The position numbers and the translations under genes were made by a program. The notes beneath the pieces were generated by a model. It was not told where the DNA came from and searched no databases. It was given only the letters and a program-made list of their open reading frames with translations. Positions 7,665-16,394 of a stretch of DNA of 41,849 nt are shown here, piece by piece; position 1 is the stretch's first letter, and every line of letters starts with the position of its first letter. Origin of the DNA: a virus; IMG/VR virus record IMGVR_UViG_3300031567_000022, positions 1-41,849 of that record; one strand, given 5' to 3'.

Positions 7665-9086
7665 ATGACGGTACAATCATCTACACCAGTTGCCCAGAAG
7701 GCTCCCCCTCCCGTGCCGGGGGGCGAGTGGGCACACGGTCCTCGGGGACTGTTCAGCCAACCTGCATTGGAGCGTCCCCTCTATTCGGCCGTTATCACCC
7801 CGTTCACCGGGCTGCAGAATGTTCTCCCCATCCGGGGGACAAACGTCACTGACCCTCTGTACGGGATCATCACCGGTGTTACCCCCACGACCGGGAGTGA
7901 GCCGGTTGGGGTGTGTGATGACCCTCCCACCGCAGGAGTTGTCAAGCTCTGCTCCCAGTACTACGTCTTCGGGCGAGAATCTCGTCAGACGACAGTTCTT
8001 GACATCTCTCGGGGACAGCGGTTGACGTCTCGGGGGGAGCATACGGACTTCATCGTCCTAGGGACTCCCATGGGGATGGAGGGGAACCCTCTTGTCCCGT
8101 CTCTGGGGGCACAATTCGGGGGGATTGCGAATGACGAGATGACCAAGCGGATGATCGAATGGATGGTTGCTTGGTCTCGAGACTTTGCCCGTGTTCTCTA
8201 TACTGGCAACCCAGCAAACAACACGGCCGGGGGAGGGTATAAAGAGCCTTACGGCCTTGACTTTATTCTAAATACGGGTCATCGGGACGCAGAGACTGGT
8301 CAGCTGTGTCCTGCGGCCGATCCGATCGTCCGTTCGTTTGGGAATCGGAACATTACGACAACCCCTGGAGCTGGAGCAGATCTTGTTCGGTTGATCTCGT
8401 ACATCATGCGGAACCTCCACTGGAACGCGGCCAACATGAACCTTGCTCCGGTCGAATGGGTCATGTCGATGCCATTCGGGCTCTTCTATGAGCTGACAGA
8501 GATTTGGCCGATTGCCTACTCCACGTATCGGGCGAACAATATCCCGGTGGGGTCAACCCAGTTTGTCGACTCGATGGTCATCGAACGCATGAGAGACGAG
8601 ATGCGGGGGGATCTTGGTCGTCGTGTTGGTCAGTATCTCCTAGTTGACGGTCAGAAAATTCCCGTGATCCTTGATGATGCAATCGTTGAGACTCCCCTTC
8701 CGAATGCAGCATTCTCATCGAGTCTCTACATCATCCCACTCCGTGTCTTGGGGGGACGGGAGACGACCTTTATCGAGTATCTCAACTACAACACCCTGGG
8801 GGTGCTCCCACTTGCAGCCGAGTTTGCTCCGGGAGGCTCGTTCACGGTCACGGACAACGGTCGTTTCTTGATCCACCGGAAGCCTCCCACGAACTTTTGT
8901 ACGCAGGTCGTGGGACTCACCGAGTGGCGTGTGGTCTGCCTGACCCCTCACCTTGGTGCTAGGGTGACAAACATTGCATTCACACCACTGATCCACGAAC
9001 GGTCTGGGTTCCCGGACAGCAACTACTTTGTCGACGGTGGTGTCACTCAGGGGTACGCTCCGTCGTACTTCGGTCAGCCGGTCTAA
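7665..9086 (+). CDS. Major capsid protein
   Basis: The 473-residue protein directly follows the protease/scaffold gene, has a strong AGGAG site before ATG 7665, is rich in beta-type sequence and has no enzymatic motif, as expected for an HK97-fold capsid protein. The N-terminal segment (LFSQPALERPLYSAVITPFT) is followed by a domain with IPVGSTQFVDSMVIERMRDEM and a C-terminal RVLGGRETTFIEYL region. I do not see a distinct cleavage site. The stop TAA shares a base with the ATG of the sugar dehydratase gene, so capsid and glycan genes are translationally adjacent. Confidence 0.82.
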   Translation: MTVQSSTPVAQKAPPPVPGGEWAHGPRGLFSQPALERPLYSAVITPFTGLQNVLPIRGTNVTDPLYGIITGVTPTTGSEPVGVCDDPPTAGVVKLCSQYYVFGRESRQTTVLDISRGQRLTSRGEHTDFIVLGTPMGMEGNPLVPSLGAQFGGIANDEMTKRMIEWMVAWSRDFARVLYTGNPANNTAGGGYKEPYGLDFILNTGHRDAETGQLCPAADPIVRSFGNRNITTTPGAGADLVRLISYIMRNLHWNAANMNLAPVEWVMSMPFGLFYELTEIWPIAYSTYRANNIPVGSTQFVDSMVIERMRDEMRGDLGRRVGQYLLVDGQKIPVILDDAIVETPLPNAAFSSSLYIIPLRVLGGRETTFIEYLNYNTLGVLPLAAEFAPGGSFTVTDNGRFLIHRKPPTNFCTQVVGLTEWRVVCLTPHLGARVTNIAFTPLIHERSGFPDSNYFVDGGVTQGYAPSYFGQPV

Positions 9087-10015
9087 TGGAGACACCGAGC
9101 AACATCTTGATCACCGGAGGGACAGGGACACTGGGACACGCCATCCTCAGAGCATCCCAGCTCTGTGGGTGGTCGTCCCAGTTTACCGTCTTCTCTCGGT
9201 CGGAGTTAGCCCAAGCAAGGATGAGGTCTCGATTCCCCCAGGTTCGATTCATCTTGGGAGATGTCAGAGATGTTGATCGGGTGAAATCGGCTGTCGCCGG
9301 ACACGATCTAGTCATCCATGGGGCTGCAATGAAACGCTTGCCTGAATGTGAGAAGTTCCCAGACGAGTGTTTCAAGACGAACGTTCTGGGGACACATAAC
9401 GTCATTCGAGCAAGCAGCTCTGTTGGAGCACGGTGCATTGTCATCTCAAGTGACAAGGCATGTCGAGCTACGACCGTCTATGGCGCAAGCAAGCTCTTGT
9501 CGGAAGGTCTAGTCTCGTCCTTCGGGAGGGACGGAGTTGATGTGGTCGGGGTCCGGTACGGGAACGTCCTGTCGAGTAACGGGAGTGCTCTGGTCCTCTG
9601 GTCACAGCAGTTTGCTCGAGGAGAGCCTTTATCGGTTACCAACCTGAGGATGACACGATTCTGGATGTCCCCGTCACAAGCAGTAGCCTCTATCTTTCGT
9701 GCTCTTGACGTCTGTCACCCAGGGGAGATATTTGTCCCAGCCCTCTCTTCTTTATCGATCTCAGATCTAATTGAGATTCTCTTCCCGGGTGCATCGACAT
9801 TCGTCATCGGGCTTCGAAGTCGGGAGAAGTTACACGAAGACCTTATCTCTTCTGATGAGGCCGTAGTCGAGCTCCCTGATGGCTATCTTCTATCATCTCG
9901 AGGGACAACCGGGAAATCATACTCAAGCAACACGTGTCCTCGGATCCCTCGAGAGCAATTCTTATCTCTCGTTGAAGATGCTCGTCTCTTGGAGTCAATG
10001 ATGTATGTCAGCTGA
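9086..10015 (+). CDS. UDP-sugar 4,6-dehydratase-like SDR enzyme (CapD/PseB type)
   Basis: Extended short-chain dehydrogenase of 309 residues, predicted to oxidise and dehydrate a nucleotide-activated hexose (typically UDP-GlcNAc) to a 4-keto-6-deoxy sugar. The NAD(P)-binding motif GGTGTLG (about residues 11-17), the GD-V-R-D segment after beta 3 (about 58-63), SSDKACR (about 125) and the catalytic YGASK (about 137-141) all match the CapD/FlaA1/PseB group, whose signature is S-x-D-K-A followed by Y-G-x-S-K. It opens a four-gene sugar block between the capsid and a structural protein and overlaps the next gene by 11 bp. The exact substrate cannot be read from sequence. Confidence 0.82.
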   Translation: METPSNILITGGTGTLGHAILRASQLCGWSSQFTVFSRSELAQARMRSRFPQVRFILGDVRDVDRVKSAVAGHDLVIHGAAMKRLPECEKFPDECFKTNVLGTHNVIRASSSVGARCIVISSDKACRATTVYGASKLLSEGLVSSFGRDGVDVVGVRYGNVLSSNGSALVLWSQQFARGEPLSVTNLRMTRFWMSPSQAVASIFRALDVCHPGEIFVPALSSLSISDLIEILFPGASTFVIGLRSREKLHEDLISSDEAVVELPDGYLLSSRGTTGKSYSSNTCPRIPREQFLSLVEDARLLESMMYVS

Positions 10016-10760
10016 AGTAGACATCCAGGTGTTTGGGTCATCCGGTATGCTCGGGCAGTCCGTTATTCGAGCTCTTGAGCGTCGAGGGATTCGATATGAA
10101 GCAACTCGGGGGGACATTCTCCTCCTCTCCGAGAGGGACATTCGAGCACCCACGGTGATCAACTGTGCGGGGATTACCCATCCATCGGCACTCCCGTCAA
10201 CACTGTTTGCGGTCAATACTGCGGGGTCTATCCACCTCAGTCGACTGTGTGACTCAGTTCGAAGTAGACTTGTGTATATCTCAACGGATGCAATTTTCAG
10301 TTCTCCTGGGCCCCACTTCGAGGATGACCCCCCGTCTCCGCAGACCGTGTATGCTCGGTCGAAATTGTACGGAGAGATTACCTACCCTCCTCACGTCACA
10401 CTTCGAGGGTCCTTCGTGGGTCGGGGGAAGGGAGTAGTAGAAGACCTCCTGTTAGGGAAGGAGGTTCGGGTGAGTCGGAATGCGTTATGGTCTGGGATGT
10501 GGGTTGACGAGTTCGCCGAATTGATCGTAGACGTTGCTTGTCGTCCCGAGATTACCGGTCTCCTCCACGTCCCGGGACACGGGCAGAGTCGAATTGATCT
10601 CGTCACGTTCCTGAAGAGTCGACTTCGGAGTCGAAGCCCATTGATCGTCGATGACACCGTTGTTTGGGATCGTAGGCTTCAGTCACATTTCTGGTCGTCG
10701 TACGGGCTTCGAGTCCCAGGACCTTTCTCGGAGCAGTTTGATCGTTGGGAGAAACGGTAG
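10005..10760 (+). CDS. dTDP-4-dehydrorhamnose reductase-like SDR (RmlD family)
   Basis: NAD(P)H-dependent reductase of 251 residues, predicted to reduce the 4-keto group of a nucleotide-linked deoxysugar. It has GSSGMLG (about residues 11-17), an NCAGIT segment (about 52), YISTDAIF (about 87-94) and the catalytic YARSK (about 112-116), all in RmlD order. It overlaps the dehydratase gene by 11 bp and is followed without a gap by a glycosyltransferase gene. It is slightly shorter than typical RmlD (about 290). Confidence 0.78.
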   Translation: MSAEVDIQVFGSSGMLGQSVIRALERRGIRYEATRGDILLLSERDIRAPTVINCAGITHPSALPSTLFAVNTAGSIHLSRLCDSVRSRLVYISTDAIFSSPGPHFEDDPPSPQTVYARSKLYGEITYPPHVTLRGSFVGRGKGVVEDLLLGKEVRVSRNALWSGMWVDEFAELIVDVACRPEITGLLHVPGHGQSRIDLVTFLKSRLRSRSPLIVDDTVVWDRRLQSHFWSSYGLRVPGPFSEQFDRWEKR

Positions 10761-11435
10761 ATGATCTCTGTGGCCCTGCCAATCGGTCCTCGACCACACC
10801 ATCGAGAGTACCTCGGTGAGATGCTCGAGAGTATCCGATCACAAACACGTCTCCCCGAATATGTCATTCTCATCTTTGACGGGTGGGTTCCGAGTGACTT
10901 CGATGTTACTACGTGGGAACTCCAACTCTCCCCCGTCCAACTCCAGACGTTCATCTCTCCGTGGAACGTCGGGGTTTCGGATGCGATGAATTTCGGGGTG
11001 GCTGTATCAAGAACAGAGTTGGTGTTGATGGCATGTGCTGATGATCGTCTCTTGCCGACCTGTATTGAACGGTGTCTAGATGCTTGGGAGCGAATACACG
11101 ATCCTCTGGGGTACTACTACCTTGGTGTACGGTATTCAGATGGTCGTGAGCAGAATGTTCCGTGTGGTGCTGCCATGGTGACGAAAACTCTCTGGCGGTA
11201 CACCGGAGGGTTCTTCCCCCAATGTTCGGTTGGTGCTGCAGACCATATCTTTATCCATGCACTGCTCTGTGCCCAGGCACGGGGGGTGAGCCGAACTCGT
11301 CTCCTTCCCGTGTCCCCAGAGCCTGTCTACTGGTATAGATGTGGTGAGGGTGAGACATCTCGTAACAACTGGCCGGCCATTGAAGCAGTGAAGGAGAGGT
11401 TGTCGATGTGGACACCTCCGGGAGAGTGTGAATGA
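10761..11435 (+). CDS. Family 2 glycosyltransferase
   Basis: GT-A fold transferase of 224 residues. It begins with SVALPIG, has the WNVGVSDAMNFGV segment (about 73-85) corresponding to the N-x-G-x-x-x-A-x-N motif of GT2 enzymes, and the nucleotide-sugar/metal site ACADD (about 93-97). A Trp/Gly-rich later region (LWRYTGGFFPQ) fits the acceptor half. No membrane segment is seen, so the acceptor is probably cytoplasmic, for example a virion protein. The ATG follows the previous stop immediately, and it overlaps the methyltransferase gene by 4 bp. Confidence 0.8.
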   Translation: MISVALPIGPRPHHREYLGEMLESIRSQTRLPEYVILIFDGWVPSDFDVTTWELQLSPVQLQTFISPWNVGVSDAMNFGVAVSRTELVLMACADDRLLPTCIERCLDAWERIHDPLGYYYLGVRYSDGREQNVPCGAAMVTKTLWRYTGGFFPQCSVGAADHIFIHALLCAQARGVSRTRLLPVSPEPVYWYRCGEGETSRNNWPAIEAVKERLSMWTPPGECE

Positions 11436-12598
11436 CAGCGTTCGAGATTTCCGACTGCTTGGTTTGTGGAGACCCGGTCGAGATGGTTCTCGATTATGGG
11501 TTGATGCCCCTTGCTGGAGCATTCTATCCAGAAGGGGACCCACGGGGGTACGAGAAGTTCCCCCTGGCCCTGATGCGTTGTCCAACATGTGGTCACATGC
11601 AGGTCAGTCACATCGTCCCACCAGAAAAAATCTTCTCTGACTACAGTTACCGAACAGGGACATCTCCGGGGTTAGTCGAACACTTCCGTCACCTTGCATG
11701 GCTAATCAGTGCTCGATACCCGGAGGGGCTTGTAGTCGATGTGGGGTGTAACGACGGGACTCTCTTGAATGCTCTTCGACGATTTGGTCTCCCAGTTCTA
11801 GGGATTGATCCATCCGACATCTCTCGAGAAGCTTCATCGAGGGACGGGTGGCCCCTTGTCTCAGGGTTTCTCACCCCAGAGCTTGCCCAAGAAGCTGTTG
11901 ACCTCTACGGTCCGGCTCGAGTGGTTGTTGCATCAAACGTCCTTGCCCATACACCGTCCCCTCGAGACTTTGTCAGAGGTCTATCAATTCTCTGCCCGAC
12001 CGGGGTGATCATTCTCGAGGTCCACTATCAGGGATTGATGCTGTCTAAGAATCAATTCGACGTTGTCTACCATGAACACGTCTCGTATTTCTCTCTGAAG
12101 TCTCTTCGTCGTCTTCTCGAGGAGGTTGACTTGGAGATTTTGGACTTTGAGTTTATCAATCTCCACGGGGGGTCGATTCGGGTCTATGCTACTCGACCAT
12201 CAACTCGTCAAGTTGTCAAGATTGATCCCCAAGCTGAAGATGTCTTCCAGGTTACTCGATTTGTTGAAACAGCCCAGAGGACTCGAAGAATTCTTCGAGA
12301 GATTGTCGGGTTCTACGAGGGAGACGTTGTTGCCTACGGGGCCTCGGGGAGGGGGACGACTCTCTTGAACTGGTGTAGGTTAGATCGTTCTTTTGTCAGT
12401 TACGCTGTAGATGCCTCACCTCGACGTCAGGGTCGGGTTGTCCCCGGAGTCAGGATCCCGATCTACCCACCGACATTCTCATCGTGGCCTCGGGCAATTT
12501 TGCTTACTGCATGGACTCATGCAGAGTCTATTCGTCGGGCTTGTGAGGGGTATCCAAACGTCTTTATCACTCCCTGCCCGACAGTTACGATTTCCTAG
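11432..12598 (+). CDS. Nucleotide-sugar C-methyltransferase
   Basis: S-adenosylmethionine-dependent enzyme of 388 residues that resembles sugar C-methyltransferases acting on 4-keto deoxysugars. The N-terminal zinc module has CLVCGD (about 10-15) and CPTCGHMQ (about 50-57), then the family segment DYSYRTGTS (about 70), the SAM motif VVDVGCNDGTLL (about 103-114), VVYHEHVSYFS (about 210) and LHGGSIRVYA (about 245). The C-terminal domain (VVAYGASGRGTTLL, about 295) matches the third domain of this group. Together with the dehydratase and reductase it implies synthesis of a branched, methylated deoxysugar. It is preceded by a 4-bp overlap and followed 11 bp later by a structural gene. Confidence 0.82.
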   Translation: MTAFEISDCLVCGDPVEMVLDYGLMPLAGAFYPEGDPRGYEKFPLALMRCPTCGHMQVSHIVPPEKIFSDYSYRTGTSPGLVEHFRHLAWLISARYPEGLVVDVGCNDGTLLNALRRFGLPVLGIDPSDISREASSRDGWPLVSGFLTPELAQEAVDLYGPARVVVASNVLAHTPSPRDFVRGLSILCPTGVIILEVHYQGLMLSKNQFDVVYHEHVSYFSLKSLRRLLEEVDLEILDFEFINLHGGSIRVYATRPSTRQVVKIDPQAEDVFQVTRFVETAQRTRRILREIVGFYEGDVVAYGASGRGTTLLNWCRLDRSFVSYAVDASPRRQGRVVPGVRIPIYPPTFSSWPRAILLTAWTHAESIRRACEGYPNVFITPCPTVTIS

Positions 12599-12609
12599 GA
12601 GGAACGTCT

Positions 12610-13359
12610 ATGCTGAATGGTACGGTTGGTCCTGTTGGGAGAGTTGTCGTTCGTCACTCCCGACCCGGGAAGGTTCACTGGAAGTGGCGACTGAAGAATG
12701 CCTGTCGGTGGTCGTACCTTCGTGGGTGGATCGGGAAGCATCTTCTCGTTCCGTTGACCACGTGGTGGGGGCTCACCGTCATCCAGAGTGAGTTGTCAAT
12801 TCGGGTTCGTCGTCTGAATCGAGCGGGACGATTTCGATATCAAGAAATCCGTTCTGCTCAGTCCCGACTAGACCCATCAGCCCCGGAGTACCAGCACCTT
12901 GAAGCACGACTTCGAGCTGTCCAACAGACCTACGGGGTCTGGGAGGATTACGGGACGGTGTCGTATCGGGTGGTGACCAACGCTGGAGTTGCCTTTATCG
13001 TGAGCGACTGGAACGACAACTCTACTGATATTACGAACTTCAACTTCCACGGCTGTGGCACGGGAACAGCAGAGGAGTCAGCATCAGATACTGCCCTTCA
13101 GGCTGAGGCCACGACCATCCTCAACCCCGATAATACTCGAGCTACCGGGACTCGATCAACTCCAGCCTCGAATCAGTTTCGATCCGTGGGTACGTTGACG
13201 TTTGACGGGTCAGCAGCGATCACGGAGCATGGGTTGTTTAGTACATCAGGGACCGGCACCGGGACATTGTGGGACCGTTCTGTCTTCTCGGCGATCAACG
13301 TTGCTCCTGGTGATTCAATCCAATTTACGTATACGGTGACTCTCCAGAGTGGAGGCTAA
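12610..13359 (+). CDS. Phage virion-type structural protein, function unassigned
   Basis: A perfect AGGAGG precedes ATG 12610. The 249-residue protein has a basic N-terminal half with a helical stretch (about 60-110), then a beta-rich C-terminal half with the pattern GVAFIVSDWNDNSTDITNF, GTGTAEESASDTAL, AITEHGLFST and GDSIQFTYTVTL. I recognise this pattern from unannotated proteins in phage structural operons, where it is usually near the capsid or tail fibre genes; no biochemical role is known to me. Position suggests a decoration or fibre-associated protein. It could be an acceptor for the glycan made by the preceding genes, which is inference only. Confidence 0.6.
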   Translation: MLNGTVGPVGRVVVRHSRPGKVHWKWRLKNACRWSYLRGWIGKHLLVPLTTWWGLTVIQSELSIRVRRLNRAGRFRYQEIRSAQSRLDPSAPEYQHLEARLRAVQQTYGVWEDYGTVSYRVVTNAGVAFIVSDWNDNSTDITNFNFHGCGTGTAEESASDTALQAEATTILNPDNTRATGTRSTPASNQFRSVGTLTFDGSAAITEHGLFSTSGTGTGTLWDRSVFSAINVAPGDSIQFTYTVTLQSGG

Positions 13360-13360
13360 G

Positions 13361-13609
13361 ATGGCCAGAGTAATGACAACCAAGTTGGGTGGGAGTTCAG
13401 TCAACTTCGTACAGTTGACGGTCCTTGAGGACTTCACCCTTACCGAAGAGAATGTCCCTCTCCTCAAGTGGGAGGGCCCATCCGGAGTTGAGACATCAAT
13501 GATCGGGAGTCTTTGTCCTGGGGCGGTGTACCTCAAAGGGAGTGTGATTACCGTTACCGAACGAGAAGCAAACGTTCTCCGTCATGAGTTCCCTGAGGTG
13601 TTCCAATGA
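13361..13609 (+). CDS. Small hypothetical protein in fibre region
   Basis: An 82-residue protein whose ATG at 13361 lies after GGAGG (13351-13355), preferred over an in-frame GTG 12 bp upstream. It is mostly beta in character (VQLTVLEDFTLTEENV, GAVYLKGSVITVTE). Its stop overlaps the next ATG as ATGA. Not recognised; likely a small virion or assembly protein by context. Confidence 0.6.
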   Translation: MARVMTTKLGGSSVNFVQLTVLEDFTLTEENVPLLKWEGPSGVETSMIGSLCPGAVYLKGSVITVTEREANVLRHEFPEVFQ

Positions 13610-13824
13610 TCGTTGACGATCTCCCCCCAGCTCGTCGGGGGTATGACCCAGGAGGGAGTGGCTATCGGGGGGTGTGGATCCGTCGGATTCGTCACCCGAA
13701 GAAAGTGTATTGGTATTTCGCCGTTCCTATCGGGTCAAACCGTCAATACCGGTACTTCCCGTACACGGTCGAAGGGCTCCAACAGGCCCTCCAGATGGTG
13801 AGGTCTCGTGGCCACCTTTTCTGA
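13606..13824 (+). CDS. Small basic protein with AP2-like pattern
   Basis: A 72-residue protein with GYRGVWIRRIRHPKKVYWYFAV and a later YFPYTVEGLQQALQMV segment. A conserved YRGV, three beta strands carrying aromatic residues and a closing helix are the layout of AP2/ERF-type DNA-binding domains, which occur in phages mainly attached to endonucleases. The match is by eye and weak. It overlaps both neighbours (ATGA at its start; 17 bp at its end). Confidence 0.55.
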   Translation: MIVDDLPPARRGYDPGGSGYRGVWIRRIRHPKKVYWYFAVPIGSNRQYRYFPYTVEGLQQALQMVRSRGHLF

Positions 13825-15358
13825 CAACTTCAATCGGGCTGATTCGACCGATCTCGGGCCAAACTGGGTCGAGGACTCCGGTGACTGGTCAATCGTAGGT
13901 AACACCCTCCGTCAGGGTGTGTTTGGGAACCAGTATCGAAAGTGTCGGTATGCCCAGCAGATGGACTCTGTGAATGTCAGAGCATCTGTTGATGGTCGGT
14001 CATCGGATCTTTCAATCGGGTTCGGGGTTATCCTTCGGACGACAAACACCTCGAGTGTTGTCGGGTATGCCGGGATGGGGTTCGGGGGAGATCAATTCTA
14101 CATTCTTCGGCTTGACCCAGATGAAACAATCTTGGCCCAGGGGGGAACCTGTCAAGCAAACACAACGTACAATATAGAACTCCAGGCAAACGGGAACAAC
14201 TTGACTCTACGTGTAAACGGGTCAACCCTCTTGACTGCATCAGATTCGACCTATTCGTCATCTCGATGGGTCGGAATTGTAGCATACAATTCTCTGGAGA
14301 CTTCAAACAACAGCTGGGTGGACAACTTCGAGACCGCGGACCTTGCATCTGGGTATTCTCAAGCCCTCTCCGGAACCTTGTCGTCCTCAGGAACGGTCAC
14401 CCGACAATCTCGTCGACCCGTTTCTGGGACACTTTCGTCCTCAGGAACGATGGCCCGACAATCCCGTCGTCCCGTTTCTGGAGTCCTGTCGTCTTCTGGA
14501 GGTGTGTTACGACAGATGTCTCGAACCTTGGTCGGAACACTTTCGTCCTCTGGGAGTGTGTTACGACAGATGTCTCGAAACTTGATCGGAGCACTTTCGT
14601 CCCTTGGAACCTTGGTCAACCAAACTCGACGAGCCCTCTCGGGGGACATCTCGTCATCTGGGGGTCTCAGGACTCAAACTCGACGAGAAGTCGAGGGACT
14701 CTTACCATCGTTTGGTGGGCTCCTCCGAGGGAGGACACGGGAAGAGGGGGGAACCGTCCTCCCTCAAGGTCAGCTCAGTCGTCGAGGAGGTCGACCCTTT
14801 GGGGGGGCTGTGACCTTTCTGGGGACCGTAGGGTGGTTTCGAAGTCTGGGTCAAGTTCTCGTCGGGACTCTCTCGACGTCTGGGCTTCTCTCTCGTCAAA
14901 TTCGTCAAGGGATTTTCGGGACTCTGTCACCATCTGGACTTCTCTCTCGTCAAATTCGTCGAGGGATTTTCGGGACTCTGTCATCATCTGGGATCGTGGG
15001 GTGGTTTCGAAGTCTGGGTCAAGTTCTCGTCGGGACTCTCTCGACGTCTGGGCTTCTCTCCCGTCAAATTCGTCGAGGAACTGTGGGAGAGACTCCCTCC
15101 TTCGGAGAGACCAGTCGACTTACATCCCGTGGTCTTGTCGGTGGGCTTGTCTCACGGGGGGATGTGCATCGGTTTGTTCGTCAAACCACCGACCGGGTTG
15201 TCTCGTTTCTTGGGAGCCTCCTTCGAGGTGGTCGAGATATGTCTGAGCCCGTTGGAGAGGTCGTTGTCTCTGAGATCACGGGTGTAGTCTTTTTCTCTGA
15301 GATCTCGGGAGAGGTCCGTGTTCACGAGATTGACGCTCAACTGGTGAGGGAAGAGTGA
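13808..15358 (+). CDS. Tail fibre-like protein: laminin-G-like domain plus GTLSSSG repeats
   Basis: A 516-residue protein from GTG 13808. Residues 1-175 resemble a concanavalin/laminin-G-like beta sandwich (DNFNRADSTDLGPNW, then VILRTTN and WVGIVAYNS), a fold that often binds sugars. Residues 180-450 consist of about 14 units of an 18-19-residue repeat, G-x-L-S-S-S-G followed by a basic R-Q-x-R-R segment; such repeats occur in phage fibre and appendage proteins. The C-terminal 40 residues (SEITGVVFFSEISGEVRVHEI) are different and probably an assembly tip. Start supported by overlap with the previous gene. Confidence 0.65.
   Translation: MATFSDNFNRADSTDLGPNWVEDSGDWSIVGNTLRQGVFGNQYRKCRYAQQMDSVNVRASVDGRSSDLSIGFGVILRTTNTSSVVGYAGMGFGGDQFYILRLDPDETILAQGGTCQANTTYNIELQANGNNLTLRVNGSTLLTASDSTYSSSRWVGIVAYNSLETSNNSWVDNFETADLASGYSQALSGTLSSSGTVTRQSRRPVSGTLSSSGTMARQSRRPVSGVLSSSGGVLRQMSRTLVGTLSSSGSVLRQMSRNLIGALSSLGTLVNQTRRALSGDISSSGGLRTQTRREVEGLLPSFGGLLRGRTREEGGTVLPQGQLSRRGGRPFGGAVTFLGTVGWFRSLGQVLVGTLSTSGLLSRQIRQGIFGTLSPSGLLSRQIRRGIFGTLSSSGIVGWFRSLGQVLVGTLSTSGLLSRQIRRGTVGETPSFGETSRLTSRGLVGGLVSRGDVHRFVRQTTDRVVSFLGSLLRGGRDMSEPVGEVVVSEITGVVFFSEISGEVRVHEIDAQLVREE
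14831..15073 (+). repeat. Recent internal duplication in the fibre gene
   Basis: About 75 bp at 14831-14905 recur at 14999-15073 with, by eye, a single mismatch. The 168-bp offset equals 56 codons, three protein repeat units. Near identity at third codon positions shows the duplication is recent or kept alike by gene conversion. Confidence 0.85.
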
Positions 15359-15720
15359 TGTCAAGTGACTTGTACACACGTCGAGGAGACACGGTTGTCT
15401 TCTCGATCACGGTGACGGATCGAACTACGGGGGGCCCGATTGACCTCACCGGCTACTCTATCTGGTGTACAGCAAAGTCGTCTCTATCGGATCCCGATTC
15501 TGCAGCCGTGTTCCAACTCACTCGATCATCGGGAGACATCGAAGTTACGGGAGCAGAGAATAACGTCATTCGAGTCACGATACCGGCTGCAGCAACTGTC
15601 GGGTTTACGGGGAACCGAGTTCTATTCTACGACGTTCAAATTCGAAGCCCATCGGGTCGGGTCACAACTGTGGTCGACGGGAAGATGTTCGTTGTCCAGG
15701 ATGTCACAAGGGCGATATGA
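15358..15720 (+). CDS. Baseplate/receptor-binding accessory protein with BppU-like Ig domain
   Basis: A 120-residue protein starting at ATG 15358 (TGATG overlap with the previous stop). RRGDTVVFSITVTD, then IDLTGYSIWCTAKSS, then DGKMFVVQDVT matches the layout of the BppU N-terminal Ig-like domain family found in phage baseplate proteins: a starting loading strand, a loop with D-L-T/S-G, and a terminal hydrophobic strand. It joins fibre parts or sits at the baseplate. Its stop overlaps the next start as ATGA. Confidence 0.65.
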   Translation: MSSDLYTRRGDTVVFSITVTDRTTGGPIDLTGYSIWCTAKSSLSDPDSAAVFQLTRSSGDIEVTGAENNVIRVTIPAAATVGFTGNRVLFYDVQIRSPSGRVTTVVDGKMFVVQDVTRAI

Positions 15721-16394
15721 TCGGGATCATTCTTCTGACCTACAACCGGACCGACTATGCCGTGTCCACCATCCGTGGGGTGGTGTCCAATCTCACCGGG
15801 GGTGAGTTCGGGTGGTATGTGGCCGATGATGGCTCTCAACCGGAACACTATGTTCGAGTTTTGGCTGAACTGTCAACTCGGAACTGTCGTCTTCTCGGGA
15901 GCCACTCGGAGAAGTTATCGTACGGTGGTAGCATGAATCGGGCTCTAGACACTCTCTCCTCCCAGGTAGACATCTACCTGCTCCTTGAGGACGACTGGGA
16001 GCTTCGTACTCCCCTAGACCTTCAACCGTTTGTCGAATGTCTCACCGAAGTCCCTCGAGCCGGAGTGGTCCGAATGGGGTATCTCTCCTCCGGGATTCAA
16101 GGTCACTTGATGATCCATCGGGGCAGGGGGTACTGGGTCCTAGATGATTCTCAATCTCGACACCACTCCGTCCTAGCCTGGGCCGGCCACCCGTGTCTCG
16201 TCAAGTCAAGCTACTTCCGAACCCACGGGAGGTGGCCGGTCGGCCTTCAGCCTGGAGACACAGAACTGGCAATGGCACATCAATACAGAGTCGGTCGAGG
16301 AGTTGATATTCTCTGGCCGTCGGAGTTTGGGATCCACGGACCCTGGCATCACATCGGTGAACGTCAGTCGTACATATATCATGGTCAGCTATGA
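15717..16394 (+). CDS. GT-A glycosyltransferase
   Basis: A 225-residue GT2-like enzyme: IILLTYNRTDYAV at the start, VADDGS (about 39-44) and LLEDDWEL (about 87-94) giving two acidic nucleotide-sugar/metal sites. A C-terminal HIGERQSYIYHG segment is conserved-looking. It overlaps both neighbours by 4 bp, so it is translated with the fibre protein before it and the large glycosyltransferase after it. Confidence 0.75.
   Translation: MIGIILLTYNRTDYAVSTIRGVVSNLTGGEFGWYVADDGSQPEHYVRVLAELSTRNCRLLGSHSEKLSYGGSMNRALDTLSSQVDIYLLLEDDWELRTPLDLQPFVECLTEVPRAGVVRMGYLSSGIQGHLMIHRGRGYWVLDDSQSRHHSVLAWAGHPCLVKSSYFRTHGRWPVGLQPGDTELAMAHQYRVGRGVDILWPSEFGIHGPWHHIGERQSYIYHGQL

Noticed and set aside
13808-15358. A diversity-generating retroelement target in the fibre gene
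   Set aside because: No reverse transcriptase, template repeat or adenine-specific variation pattern is found; the repeats are simple tandem duplications.
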